Positions 22,602 through 31,091 of a DNA stretch of 41,802 nt are shown one piece after another. A model generated the notes under the pieces. It saw only the letters and a list, made by a program, of their open reading frames with translations, had not been told where the DNA came from and did not search any database. The stretch comes from Clostridia bacterium. Lineage in GTDB: Bacteria > Bacillota > Clostridia > UBA1381. How positions within the stretch are numbered: position 1 is the stretch's first letter; every line of letters begins with the position of its first letter. Location: NCBI GenBank assembly GCA_026418715.1, contig JAOAAV010000045.1, forward strand, positions 1 through 41,802, written 5' to 3'. A program made the translations under genes and the position numbers.

Positions 22602-25466
22602 GTGAAAAATGTATTTAAAATATATTCGTCCGATCTTGCGAAAATTATCTCAAGCTGGGCTACCGCAATAATTATTATAGGTATTACTATTCTTCCGCCG
22701 GCGTATGCGTGGATTAATATTTATGCTTCATGGGATCCGTATGGCAACACGAAGGGGATTAAGGTTGCGGTTGTCAATGAAGACAAGGGCGCAAGCATTA
22801 GGGATATTGAGCTTGACATAGGAGGAGAATTAATTTCAAGCCTAAAAACGAACGATAAGCTTGGCTGGGTTTTTTGCGACAGCAGTGAGGAAGGTATGAA
22901 AATGGTGGAGGACGGCAATGTTTATGCCACAATTATTATACCAGAAGATTTTTCACTCAGGTTGACTACTTTTGTAGATAAAAATCCGACAAAACCGGCT
23001 ATTGAATACTATGTTAATGAAAAGCAAAATGCCATTGCGCCTAAAATGACCAACGCCGCGGCTACATCTTTGCAAAACCAGATTAGTTCAACAATTATTG
23101 ATACGGTTGTAGAGAAGGTTTTTGAAAAACTCAATGAAATCGGAGTGGATACAGAGGAAAAATATCCGCAGATACAAAAGTACATAGATCTTCTTCATGT
23201 TTTAAACGACAATTTTCCGGAGTTGTCCGAAAGGCTTGACAAATTGTCAAATAAAGCAAAAGATGGAATTGTCAAGCTTGACGGCAAAGATGAGGATTTT
23301 ATATTTATACAGGATACAATTGATCAATTAGTGGACTTCAATAATAATTTTTCAGATACCATAGCGGATATGAAGGATAAAATAAGCGCTTATACTCCCG
23401 AAGTACGCAGTGATTTGGAATCAGTGCAGACTTTGCTTTTAGATGTTTCCAATGCGGCGGGAACACTCATAAACGATATTGAAACAAATAAGCCTGTTGT
23501 ATCCGATGATATTGACGATGCAATAAAGGATTTGAATACATTCCGTGAAGATGTAAATAAGATTCGCACGAAGCTTTTGAATTTTAATAATGGAGATTTG
23601 AAGGATATCATAAAGCTTACGGACAGTATTTTAAGTGACATAGAAAAAATTCAAACGCTTTTATCGGAGGTAAAGTCGAGTGCGGACGATTTGCAGAAGG
23701 TGGAAAGCCTCGCTTATGACCTTAGCATATTGTGTTCTGATATATCAAGCAGTCTGCATGATTTGAAAAATGATATTGACAGTATTTATGAACCTATAGA
23801 TAATGCATTGGATGAACTGGAAACAATAGTAAGCCAATTAGAGTCTTTGGTGGATACCATAGAAAACAGCGGGATATCCAGTGATATTTCTTTTGTCATT
23901 ACTGGATTGGAAAACAGCCTTACCACGATTAATGCTGTGCTTAGTCCGTTTTCAAAAATTTTTGGCGGGGTAATTGCTGCAAATACTGGTATTATAAGTG
24001 ATTTGCAGACCATCTCGGAAAATGTAGGAAATAACAATGCGCTGTCAAATTTGAAAACGGATTTATCAAACTTGAATACGTATATAAGCACAAGCAGAAC
24101 AAAACTTTATACCCAAAATGATAATTTGGAAGATGCTCTTGATGATGCTGAAGATATTTTTTCACAGGCAAGCGTGGTATGCAAGGATTTAAATGTTAAT
24201 TCGGCAGCGCTTCGAAAGAGCATTAATACAAATATAGACAGCATCAGTGCGACGCTTGACGATGTTTCAGGCATTCTCAAAAATGCAAATACCGAGTTGT
24301 CGGATTTGCAAAATGAAGGAGATGAAAAAATAACATCCAAAACACAGGATATTTTGGACAAGACGGATAAACTGATCAGCAGGCTTTCTGATTTTAAAAC
24401 CGATATTAATGACAGAAATACTATGGTTTCGGTACTTGGCGATACGCAGAAAGCCGCATTCAATCTTCAATCGTCCGTTGGAACTATATTAAACAACATG
24501 GATGACGAGAAAATAGAAAGGCTGCAAAGCAGACTCTCAGACGGACTGCTGCTTCTTAGCGATATCAGCACTGTGCTGAAAAACGGGAAGAAAACCGTTT
24601 CTGACTTGGCAGAATTTTCGCATGAGGCTGCGGATACGGGTGAAATTGCGGTTGAAAGGCTTGATAAAATCAGGGAGGAGTTACCGGACGCACAGAGCGA
24701 TTTAAAGTATGTGTTAAACAAAATAGATGACGTGAGCCGAGAGATCAGCTTTGATGATTTGATAAGCTTTTTAAAGAGCGATCCGGAAACAGAGGGAGAT
24801 TTTATTTCATCACCTGTTGAGCTTACTACCCACAGCGTGTATCAGATGCAAAATTACGGAACTGGACTTACTCCTTTTTATTCCGTGCTAGCGCTTTGGG
24901 TAGGCGGGCTTTTCTTGGGTGCAATGCTGACCACACAGGCAAAAAATGCGCTTATTGCCTATACACCTTCGGAGGAATATTTTGGAAAATATCTTTTATT
25001 TGCAACGATTGCATTTTTCCAAGGACTGATAACTGCACTGGGTGATTTGTTTATACTGGGCATCGGTGCGCATAATCCGATATTGTTTGTGCTGCTTTGC
25101 ATATTTACAAGCCTGATTTTCTCAATGATTATATATTCATTGGTTTCCACGCTTGGCAATGTGGGGAAAGCGGTTTCCATAATACTTTTGCTTTTGCAGA
25201 TTACAGGTTCGGGAGGTACCTTCCCTATACAGGTTACGCCTTCCTTCTTTCAGACAATACATAATATGCTTCCGTTTACTTATGCAATCAGCGGTGTGAG
25301 AGAGGCTATTTTCGGTGTGGCATTTGATCCGCTGATGAAGGATATAGGAATGCTTTTGATGTTTGGAACAATATTTACGCTGTATGGAAGGTTTTTAAAA
25401 AAGCCGCTTAACAATATTCTGGAAAGATTTTCACACGAACAGCATCAGTCGGGAGTGTTTCACTAA
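22602..25466 (+). CDS. YhgE/Pip family membrane protein with long coiled coil
   Basis: 954 residues. TM1 (about 14-36) is followed by the family signature WINIYASWDPYGNTKGIKVAVVNEDKGA; the middle (about 185-740) is a very long alpha-helical, coiled-coil region of repeated D/E/N/S heptads; the last 200 residues hold about six membrane helices in an ABC-2-permease-like arrangement (from LTPFYSVLALWVGGLFLGAML, with LLLQITGSGGTFPIQVTP typical of YhgE/Pip). Homologs include the phage infection protein Pip of lactococci and YhgE of Bacillus; their transported substrate is not settled. Start choice is between GTG 22602 and TTG 22599, both behind AAGGCTGGTGAT. No ATPase partner gene is adjacent. Confidence 0.88.
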   Translation: MKNVFKIYSSDLAKIISSWATAIIIIGITILPPAYAWINIYASWDPYGNTKGIKVAVVNEDKGASIRDIELDIGGELISSLKTNDKLGWVFCDSSEEGMKMVEDGNVYATIIIPEDFSLRLTTFVDKNPTKPAIEYYVNEKQNAIAPKMTNAAATSLQNQISSTIIDTVVEKVFEKLNEIGVDTEEKYPQIQKYIDLLHVLNDNFPELSERLDKLSNKAKDGIVKLDGKDEDFIFIQDTIDQLVDFNNNFSDTIADMKDKISAYTPEVRSDLESVQTLLLDVSNAAGTLINDIETNKPVVSDDIDDAIKDLNTFREDVNKIRTKLLNFNNGDLKDIIKLTDSILSDIEKIQTLLSEVKSSADDLQKVESLAYDLSILCSDISSSLHDLKNDIDSIYEPIDNALDELETIVSQLESLVDTIENSGISSDISFVITGLENSLTTINAVLSPFSKIFGGVIAANTGIISDLQTISENVGNNNALSNLKTDLSNLNTYISTSRTKLYTQNDNLEDALDDAEDIFSQASVVCKDLNVNSAALRKSINTNIDSISATLDDVSGILKNANTELSDLQNEGDEKITSKTQDILDKTDKLISRLSDFKTDINDRNTMVSVLGDTQKAAFNLQSSVGTILNNMDDEKIERLQSRLSDGLLLLSDISTVLKNGKKTVSDLAEFSHEAADTGEIAVERLDKIREELPDAQSDLKYVLNKIDDVSREISFDDLISFLKSDPETEGDFISSPVELTTHSVYQMQNYGTGLTPFYSVLALWVGGLFLGAMLTTQAKNALIAYTPSEEYFGKYLLFATIAFFQGLITALGDLFILGIGAHNPILFVLLCIFTSLIFSMIIYSLVSTLGNVGKAVSIILLLLQITGSGGTFPIQVTPSFFQTIHNMLPFTYAISGVREAIFGVAFDPLMKDIGMLLMFGTIFTLYGRFLKKPLNNILERFSHEQHQSGVFH

Positions 25467-25497
25467 GGGTTGCTGATTTCAAGAAAAAGGTGATATA

Positions 25498-25797
25498 ATG
25501 AATGAAAAGATAAAAGATGATAACATGGACATTTTATTTGAAGCGATTTTAAAGCTTAAGACGATAGAGGAATGTTACAATTTTTTTGAAGATCTCTGTA
25601 CGGTTTCGGAACTTAAATCTATGAGCCAAAGGCTTGAGGTTGCGCTTATGCTTGATGAAAAGCACGTATACACGGATATTGCCGCAAAAACAGGTGCAAG
25701 CACCGCAACTATCAGCAGGGTGAACCGCGCCTTGCACTACGGAGCCGAGGGCTACAGGCTTATCATTTCGAGGCTGAAGGAGAAGGGAAATGTCTAA
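25498..25797 (+). CDS. yerC: YerC/YecD family TrpR-related DNA-binding protein
   Basis: 99-residue helix-turn-helix protein of the Trp repressor superfamily. The HTH is in the C-terminal half (VYTDIAAKTGASTATISRVNRALHYGAEGY), preceded by the family block FFEDLCTVSELKSMSQRLEVALML. YerC-type proteins are common in Firmicutes; their operators and signals are poorly known, and tryptophan binding is not established for them. The RBS is AAAAAGGTGAT, about 6 bases before the ATG. It starts 31 bases after the YhgE/Pip gene and overlaps the methyltransferase by 8 bases, so the three are probably one transcript. Confidence 0.92.
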   Translation: MNEKIKDDNMDILFEAILKLKTIEECYNFFEDLCTVSELKSMSQRLEVALMLDEKHVYTDIAAKTGASTATISRVNRALHYGAEGYRLIISRLKEKGNV

Positions 25798-26527
25798 CTA
25801 TTCGAGCTTTGCATATGTTTATGACAAATTGATGGATATAGACTATAACTGTTGGGTGGACTATATTGAAAACCTGTTTTCTCACTATGACAAGTCGCCT
25901 AATCTGGTTGTGGATCTTGCCTGTGGTACGGGGAATTTTACGGTGCCCCTTGCCGAACGCGGCTATGAAATGATAGGTGTTGACCGTTCGGCCGATATGC
26001 TTTCGGTTGCGCAGGAAAAAGCAAAGAGAAAAAAACTCGATGTCTTGTTTTTAAATCAAAGCCTCGCAAAGCTTGATTTATATGGAAGCGCAGATGCGTT
26101 TTTGTGCATGATTGACGGAGTTAATTATATGCTTTCGCCGATGGCTTTGTATCACCTTTTCTGCAAAATTAAAAATTGTTTTTTAGAGCCGGGCGGAATG
26201 TTTATTTTTGATATCAGTACAAGGTATAAGCTTTCTGAAATCATAGGGAATAATACCTTCATACACAGTGGAAGGGATATCTTTTATGCATGGGAAAATA
26301 TTTATCATGCCGATAAGCATATAAGCGATATGTATTTAACGTTCTTTGAAAAAATGGGGAAAAACTACCGAAGATTTGAGGAACGTCACCTGCAAAGAGC
26401 ATACTCCGAGAAAGAACTTGTCAGATTGCTCAAAAAGGCGGGGTTTTCATCCGTAGATGTTTATGATGAATTATCGTTTTTGTCGCCTAAGACGGATAGT
26501 CAGCGGATTGTGTTTGTAGGAATGTAA
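25790..26527 (+). CDS. Class I SAM-dependent methyltransferase
   Basis: 245 residues with a Rossmann-type methyltransferase domain. Motif I is VVDLACGTGNFTVPLAERG (about 41-59), the acidic ribose-binding residue is in MIGVDRSADML, and motif IV is ADAFLCMIDGVNYMLS. This set is seen in small Firmicutes methyltransferases placed after YerC or tRNA/ribosome-maturation genes; the substrate cannot be read from the sequence. The start lies inside the yerC 3' end (8-base overlap) with GGAGAAGGGAA as RBS. A long hairpin terminator starts at the stop codon. Confidence 0.88.
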   Translation: MSNYSSFAYVYDKLMDIDYNCWVDYIENLFSHYDKSPNLVVDLACGTGNFTVPLAERGYEMIGVDRSADMLSVAQEKAKRKKLDVLFLNQSLAKLDLYGSADAFLCMIDGVNYMLSPMALYHLFCKIKNCFLEPGGMFIFDISTRYKLSEIIGNNTFIHSGRDIFYAWENIYHADKHISDMYLTFFEKMGKNYRRFEERHLQRAYSEKELVRLLKKAGFSSVDVYDELSFLSPKTDSQRIVFVGM

Positions 26528-26598
26528 AAAACACTGATTCAGTGAGGCTGAAGGGAAATTTTAAATTTCTTTATACGCCGCTGAATCAGTGTTTTTTT
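26527..26598 (+). terminator. Terminator after the methyltransferase gene
   Basis: AAAAACACTGATTCAG (26527-26542) pairs with CTGAATCAGTGTTTTT (from 26581), a 16-bp stem, followed by more T. The 38-base loop contains its own palindrome, GAAATTT-T-AAATTTC. Confidence 0.85.
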
Positions 26599-26618
26599 GA
26601 AAACTTTTTGATTAATGA

Positions 26619-26648
26619 ACCTCTTAGTAAATTAAAAATCAGAGGTTT
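26619..26648 (-). terminator. Hairpin after the 50-residue gene
   Basis: AACCTCT and AGAGGTT (ends 26619 and 26648) form a 7-bp stem with an AT-rich loop, directly downstream of the small leftward gene's stop codon. The T tract is poor, so it may be a weak terminator. Confidence 0.45.
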
Positions 26649-26649
26649 A

Positions 26650-26802
26650 TCAGCCCTGCATGGGGTCTGCTTTTTTATTTTTTGCTTTTCCTTGAAGTTC
26701 GGGGACGGGAGATACTTCATTTTTGCCCATGTGAAGCTTTTTATTGCTCTCTGTTCCGTGGGGCATGGATGGGTCCGGTCTTCTCATTCCGGATTTTGCC
26801 AC
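26650..26802 (-). CDS. Small basic Pro-rich protein (50 residues), conserved-looking
   Basis: A 50-residue frame too short for ordinary gene calling. It reads MAKSGMRRPDPSMPHGTESN, continues KKLHMGKNEVSPVPELQGKA and ends KNKKADPMQG. It is hydrophilic, basic and rich in Pro, His and Lys, with no membrane segment, so likely intrinsically disordered and possibly nucleic-acid- or protein-binding. The start is GTG at 26802 with AAGGAGGTG 6-7 bases upstream, a near-perfect ribosome site. From memory, similar short proteins with RRPDP...PHGTES...VPEIQGKAK occur in other gut Clostridia, but that is unverified. It stands alone, convergent with the methyltransferase and divergent from the fructose operon. 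Confidence 0.72.
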   Translation of the reverse strand: MAKSGMRRPDPSMPHGTESNKKLHMGKNEVSPVPELQGKAKNKKADPMQG

Positions 26803-27041
26803 AAAAACACCTCCTTAACATTTTAATCCCTTTGTTTTCCCAATGTTTTGAGATATTTATATTATTTGCTTTTTTTTAGCTTATATACTATGCAAATATA
26901 ATAATTAATTTAGGGTTATATTATAACTAAAATTATTTCCATGAAATGTCCTTGATTTTTGAATTATTCAGCCAATAGCTATTGGTTATAAATTATAAAA
27001 TAATAATAGATAATTTGTGTAATATTTTTGACTGAAAATGA

Positions 27042-27070
27042 TTGACAATGAATTATTTTGATGATAATAT
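27042..27070 (+). promoter_or_regulatory. Promoter of the fructose operon
   Basis: TTGACA at 27042-27047, a 17-base spacer and a TG-extended -10 (TGATAATAT, -10 at 27065-27070). Near-consensus, suggesting control by repression. Confidence 0.8.
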
Positions 27071-27081
27071 GTGTATAGAAA

Positions 27082-27109
27082 ACAAAAACAAATCAAAAAC
27101 AGTCAAAAA
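27082..27109 (+). promoter_or_regulatory. Candidate FruR operator: three phased A-tract repeats
   Basis: ACAAAAA (27082), TCAAAAA (27093) and TCAAAAA (27103) recur at 11 and 10 bases, one helical turn apart, just downstream of the expected transcription start. DeoR-family regulators often use short direct repeats near the start site, and the first gene of the operon encodes one. Confidence 0.4.
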
Positions 27110-27154
27110 TTTTATGCATTATAGTTATCTTTGCTGAGGGAAAGGAATGATTTT

Positions 27155-27898
27155 ATGTTGGCGGAAGAAAGGTTTTCGAAAATTTTAAAGCTTTTGGAAG
27201 AGAAAAAAGCTGTGACGGTTTTGGAACTGACGAAAATTTTAAACATATCAGAATCAACCATAAGAAGGGACTTAAATGTTTTAAACAGCATGGGCAAGCT
27301 GAACAAGGTTCACGGCGGCGCCGTATCAATTTCCGCTCTCAGCATGGAGGAAAATGATGTTTCTTTAAGATACAATCTCAATGCAGATGAAAAAATGCGT
27401 ATAGCAAAATATGCCGCACAGCTTATAAAGGAAAATGATTTTGTTTATATGGATGCGGGGACAACGACGGAAGCAATGGTTGAATATATTACAGAAAAGA
27501 ATGCGGTATATGTGACTTGCGGAATATCATTGGCAAAAAAACTTGCGTATAAAGGATGCAAGGTATATATAATAGCGGGGAAAATAAAGGCGATGACGGA
27601 AGCCGTCATAGGAGGAGAGGCTGTTGAAAGCTTGGACAGATATCATTTTAATATCGGCTTTTTTGGTGCAAATGGTATAAGCACAGACGGTGGATTTAGT
27701 ACTCCTGATATTGAGGAAGCAAGAACAAAAACAAAGGCGATGTCAAGATGCAGAAGATGCTGCGTTGTTGCCGATTCTTCAAAATTCAACAAGATGTCGG
27801 CAGTTACTTTTGCCGATATAGAGAAAGCGGAAATAATAACTTCAAAACTGGAAGATGGCAAATTTAGAACCTATACCAGTGTTATGGAGGTTGGTTGA
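27155..27898 (+). CDS. fruR: DeoR-family repressor of the fructose operon
   Basis: 247 residues. An N-terminal DeoR helix-turn-helix (about 3-57: ERFSKILKLLEEKKAVTVLELTKIL, SESTIRRDLNVLN) is followed by the HGGAV linker and a sugar-phosphate sensor domain with DAGTTTEAMVEYI and GANGISTDGGFSTPDIEEARTK motifs. In this family fructose-1-phosphate usually relieves repression; that ligand is inferred from the neighbours. The ATG at 27155 follows AAAGGA by about 8 bases; an upstream TTG (27131) in frame is unlikely. It ends two bases before fruK, so it is autoregulated as first gene of the operon. Confidence 0.9.
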   Translation: MLAEERFSKILKLLEEKKAVTVLELTKILNISESTIRRDLNVLNSMGKLNKVHGGAVSISALSMEENDVSLRYNLNADEKMRIAKYAAQLIKENDFVYMDAGTTTEAMVEYITEKNAVYVTCGISLAKKLAYKGCKVYIIAGKIKAMTEAVIGGEAVESLDRYHFNIGFFGANGISTDGGFSTPDIEEARTKTKAMSRCRRCCVVADSSKFNKMSAVTFADIEKAEIITSKLEDGKFRTYTSVMEVG

Positions 27899-27899
27899 T

Positions 27900-28802
27900 A
27901 TGATTTATACGGTAACATTTAATCCGTGTATCGATTATGTAGTAAGGGTAGGAAGTCTTAAACAGGGAGAGATAAACCGTACGGAAAAAGAGTATGTTTA
28001 TCCCGGCGGAAAGGGAATTAATGTTTCGATTGTTCTCAAAAACTTGGGAATTGAAAGCAAGGTTTTAGGATTTGCCGCAGGATTTACAGGAGATGCGATT
28101 GAAAAGCTTATAAACGATTTTGGTTGTGAATGTGATTTTGTTAAAATTGATAAGGGGTTTTCAAGAATCAATGTAAAAATAAAGGCGGAGAAAGAAACGG
28201 AAATCAACGGACAGGGACCCATAATTTCAGAAGATGATTTAAATGAGCTTATTAAAAAATTGCAAGAGCTGAAGGCGGGGGATACGCTTGTTTTGGCGGG
28301 AAGTATCCCGAATACTCTTCCCGACGATGTTTATGAAATTATTTTAAAAAGCATCGAAAATAAAAATGTTAGAGTAGTTGCCGACGCAACAAAGGATTTG
28401 CTTCTTAATGTGCTTAAATATCGTCCGTTTTTAGTAAAACCTAACAATAAAGAACTGGGAGAAATGTTTGGAGTGGATTTAAAGACAGACGATGAAATCA
28501 TCAAATATGCTAAAAAATTAAAAGAGATGGGTGCAGAAAATGTTTTAATATCCATGGCGGGTGACGGAGCTTTAATGATAGACGAAAACGGAAATATTTT
28601 AAAAAGCCGTCCTCCCGAAGGCAAGGCGGTAAACTCTGTCGGCGCAGGAGATTCAATGGTTGCAGGCTTTTTAGCGGGCTATATGAAAACACAGGATTAT
28701 CAAACTGCCTTTAAAATGGGGCTTGCGGCAGGAAGTGCATCGGCATTTGTGGATTGGCTGGCAACAGAGGAACAAATATTGGAATTATTTAAAAAACTAT
28801 GA
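27900..28802 (+). CDS. fruK: 1-phosphofructokinase
   Basis: Phosphorylates fructose-1-phosphate, the product of the fructose PTS, to fructose-1,6-bisphosphate. The 300 residues are of the PfkB/ribokinase fold: substrate-side signature GGKGINVSIVLKNLG (about 38-52), and the catalytic GAGDSMVAGFLAGY with the base Asp near the C-terminus. The N-terminal MIYTVTFNPCIDYVV is typical of FruK. The ATG at 27900 was chosen because GGAGG lies 9 bases upstream and the family begins at this methionine; an open extension to 27855 overlaps fruR and is not conserved. A 24-base gap leads to fruA. Confidence 0.95.
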   Translation: MIYTVTFNPCIDYVVRVGSLKQGEINRTEKEYVYPGGKGINVSIVLKNLGIESKVLGFAAGFTGDAIEKLINDFGCECDFVKIDKGFSRINVKIKAEKETEINGQGPIISEDDLNELIKKLQELKAGDTLVLAGSIPNTLPDDVYEIILKSIENKNVRVVADATKDLLLNVLKYRPFLVKPNNKELGEMFGVDLKTDDEIIKYAKKLKEMGAENVLISMAGDGALMIDENGNILKSRPPEGKAVNSVGAGDSMVAGFLAGYMKTQDYQTAFKMGLAAGSASAFVDWLATEEQILELFKKL

Positions 28803-28826
28803 TATTTAAAAAGGAGATGAAGTGTC

Positions 28827-30692
28827 ATGCGTATTACGGATTTATTATCAAAAGAGTCTATAAGCTTAAATGCTCAGGCTTTTTCAAAAACAGAGGCAAT
28901 AGACAAGCTTATAGAACTGATGAAAAAGACGGGTAATTTAACAGATCCGGAGGAGTACAAAAATTGCGTTCTTGAAAGAGAAAAGCTTGGAACGACGGGA
29001 GTCGGCGAGGGCGTCGCTATTCCTCATGCAAAAACAAAGAGCGTTTTAAAAGCGGGATTGAGCGCTATGGTGGTTAAAGACGGTGTTGATTTTGAGGCCA
29101 TGGATGGAAAGCCTTCAAGATTGTTGTTTTTAATTGCCGCACCAGATACGGAGGAAAATATTCATCTTGATGTTTTGGGCAGATTATCCATTTTGCTTAT
29201 GAATGAATCATTTAGAGAAAATTTGATTAATGCTAAGAATACGGAGGAGTTTTGTGAAATGATAAACAAGGCTGAATCAGAAAAATTTGGTGACGTTCAG
29301 AAAACACAGGGTAAATATAAAATACTTGCGGTAACCGCCTGCCCGACGGGCATTGCTCACACATATATGGCGGCTGAAGCTTTGGAAGAAAAAGCAAAAC
29401 AGCTTGGTGTAAGTATAAAGGTAGAGACCAACGGCTCAGGCGGAGCAAAAAACGTACTCACAAAAGAGGACATTAAAAATGCGGATTGTATCATTGTTGC
29501 TGCCGATAAAAACATCGATATGGCAAGATTTGACGGGAAAAGAGTAATTCAGACAAATGTTGCAAAGGGTATTCATAAGGCAAAGGAGTTAATAGAAGAA
29601 GCAATGAGCGGGAAAGCTCCTATTTACAATCATACCGATTCGGGACTTGGCGACGAAACCGATGAAAAAGAGGGCGTGGGACGGCAGATTTATAAGCATC
29701 TCATGAATGGCGTGTCACATATGCTTCCATTTGTAATAGGCGGCGGAATTTTAATTGCTTTGGCATTTTTGTTTGACGACTTTAAGATAGATCCTTCCAA
29801 TTTTGGTAAAAACACGCCGCTGGCGGCACTTTTAAAAACCATAGGCGAGTATTCTTTCGGCTTTATGCTGCCTGTTTTGGCAGGTTTCATAGCTATGAGC
29901 ATAGGTGACAGACCTGCTTTGGCGGTGGGATTTGTCGGAGGATTGATGGCAAAAGAAGGAGGAGCAGGATTTTTAGGTGCTTTGGTTGCAGGTTTTGCGG
30001 CGGGATATATCATTGTAGGGCTGAGAAAGTTATTTGCAGGACTTCCTAAAAGCCTTGAAGGAACAAAGCCCGTGCTGATTTATCCGCTTCTTGGAGTTTT
30101 GCTTATAGGTGTCGGAATGACGTTTGTTATAAATCCTCCTATGGCTGCATTTAATAAGTGGATTTCGGATGCATTAAGCGGAATGAGCGGAACTAGCAAA
30201 ATATTGCTGGGCTTGATTTTGGGAGGTATGATGTCAATTGATTTTGGAGGCCCGATTAACAAAGCGGCATATCTTTTCGGCACAGCTTCGCTTGCAACAG
30301 GACAGTATGAAATAATGGCAGCGGTTATGGTGGGAGGTATGGTTCCGCCTCTTGCAATAGCACTTTGTACCGTGTTTTTCAAAAACAGATTTACAGAGAA
30401 GGAAAGACAATCCGGTATTACTAACTTTATTATGGGGCTGTCATTTATTACGGAAGGTGCAATCCCATTTGCAGCATCAGATCCTCTTAGAGTAATTCCA
30501 GCTTGTGCGATAGGCTCGGCGACTGCGGGAGCACTGTCGATGGTATTCGGGTGCAGCCTTATGGCTCCACATGGCGGTATATTTGTATTCCCTGTGGTTG
30601 GACAGCCCCTTTTGTACCTTCTTGCTCTGTGCATAGGCTCGGTTGTGGGTATGCTTATTCTTGCAGTTTTGAAAAAGCCTGTTGAAAAGTAA
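28827..30692 (+). CDS. fruA: Fructose-specific PTS enzyme IIABC
   Basis: Imports fructose while phosphorylating it at C1. The 621 residues form one A-B-C chain. EIIA (about 1-150) has the phosphorylated H67 in GVAIPHAKT; EIIB (about 163-262) has the phosphocysteine C172 in VTACPTGIAHTYMAAEAL; EIIC (about 280-621) carries some nine membrane helices with GGGILIALAFLFDD, MSIDFGGPINKAAY and EGAIPFAASDPLRVIP signatures of the fructose family. All phospho-sites are intact. The RBS AAAAAGGAGATGA is strong. A strong terminator follows, between this gene and ptsH. Confidence 0.96.
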   Translation: MRITDLLSKESISLNAQAFSKTEAIDKLIELMKKTGNLTDPEEYKNCVLEREKLGTTGVGEGVAIPHAKTKSVLKAGLSAMVVKDGVDFEAMDGKPSRLLFLIAAPDTEENIHLDVLGRLSILLMNESFRENLINAKNTEEFCEMINKAESEKFGDVQKTQGKYKILAVTACPTGIAHTYMAAEALEEKAKQLGVSIKVETNGSGGAKNVLTKEDIKNADCIIVAADKNIDMARFDGKRVIQTNVAKGIHKAKELIEEAMSGKAPIYNHTDSGLGDETDEKEGVGRQIYKHLMNGVSHMLPFVIGGGILIALAFLFDDFKIDPSNFGKNTPLAALLKTIGEYSFGFMLPVLAGFIAMSIGDRPALAVGFVGGLMAKEGGAGFLGALVAGFAAGYIIVGLRKLFAGLPKSLEGTKPVLIYPLLGVLLIGVGMTFVINPPMAAFNKWISDALSGMSGTSKILLGLILGGMMSIDFGGPINKAAYLFGTASLATGQYEIMAAVMVGGMVPPLAIALCTVFFKNRFTEKERQSGITNFIMGLSFITEGAIPFAASDPLRVIPACAIGSATAGALSMVFGCSLMAPHGGIFVFPVVGQPLLYLLALCIGSVVGMLILAVLKKPVEK

Positions 30693-30715
30693 TTTAATTT
30701 TATAAAGCAAAAATC

Positions 30716-30766
30716 AAAAAGAAGCCTGAAAAATGATTTTTTGCCAATAAATTCAGGCTTCTTTTT
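30716..30766 (+). terminator. Strong hairpin between fruA and ptsH
   Basis: AAAAAGAAGCCTGAA (30716-30730) pairs exactly with TTCAGGCTTCTTTTT (30752-30766), 15 bp, with a T-rich tail in the right arm. It should terminate a fraction or most of the fruRKA transcript before ptsH. Confidence 0.85.
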
Positions 30767-30796
30767 AAATCAAGTCTATGACGGAGGATGATTGAT

Positions 30797-31054
30797 ATGA
30801 AGGAATTTAAATATGTAATAACCGATAAAGATGGAATACATGCAAGACCTGCGGGGATGCTGGTAAAGGAATGTATGAAATTTTCGTCGGATATTACCAT
30901 CAAAAAGGGGACAAATTCGGGCGACGCAAAGAGGATATTTGCCGTAATGGGTCTTGCGGCGAAAAAAGGTGAGGAAATTACAATAACAGCCGAAGGCGCT
31001 GATGAAGAACAAGCAATAGAAACGATAAAGAATTTCCTTGTGGAAAATCTTTGA
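30797..31054 (+). CDS. ptsH: HPr-like phosphocarrier with Arg at position 46
   Basis: Small cytoplasmic phosphocarrier that passes phosphate from enzyme I to EIIA. The 85 residues carry the active-site His15 in GIHARPAGMLV. At the regulatory site, where Gram-positive HPr has Ser46 for HPr kinase (K-S-I-M-x-V-M-x-L), this one reads K45-R46-I47-F48-A49-V50-M51-G52-L53, so Ser46 is replaced by Arg. It can therefore take part in transport but not in HprK/CcpA signalling. ATG 30797 follows GGAGG by 9 bases; an ATG at 30788 in frame would put the RBS against the start. It lies 38 bases before ptsI. Confidence 0.92.
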   Translation: MKEFKYVITDKDGIHARPAGMLVKECMKFSSDITIKKGTNSGDAKRIFAVMGLAAKKGEEITITAEGADEEQAIETIKNFLVENL

Positions 31055-31091
31055 GTTTGCGGAGGGTTCCGAATGAAAGAAGGTGATAAAA

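Noticed and set aside
26542-26826. Rightward 94-codon frame between the methyltransferase and fruR
   Set aside because: It starts inside the terminator stem, has no RBS, and is antisense to the 50-residue leftward gene with a strong RBS.
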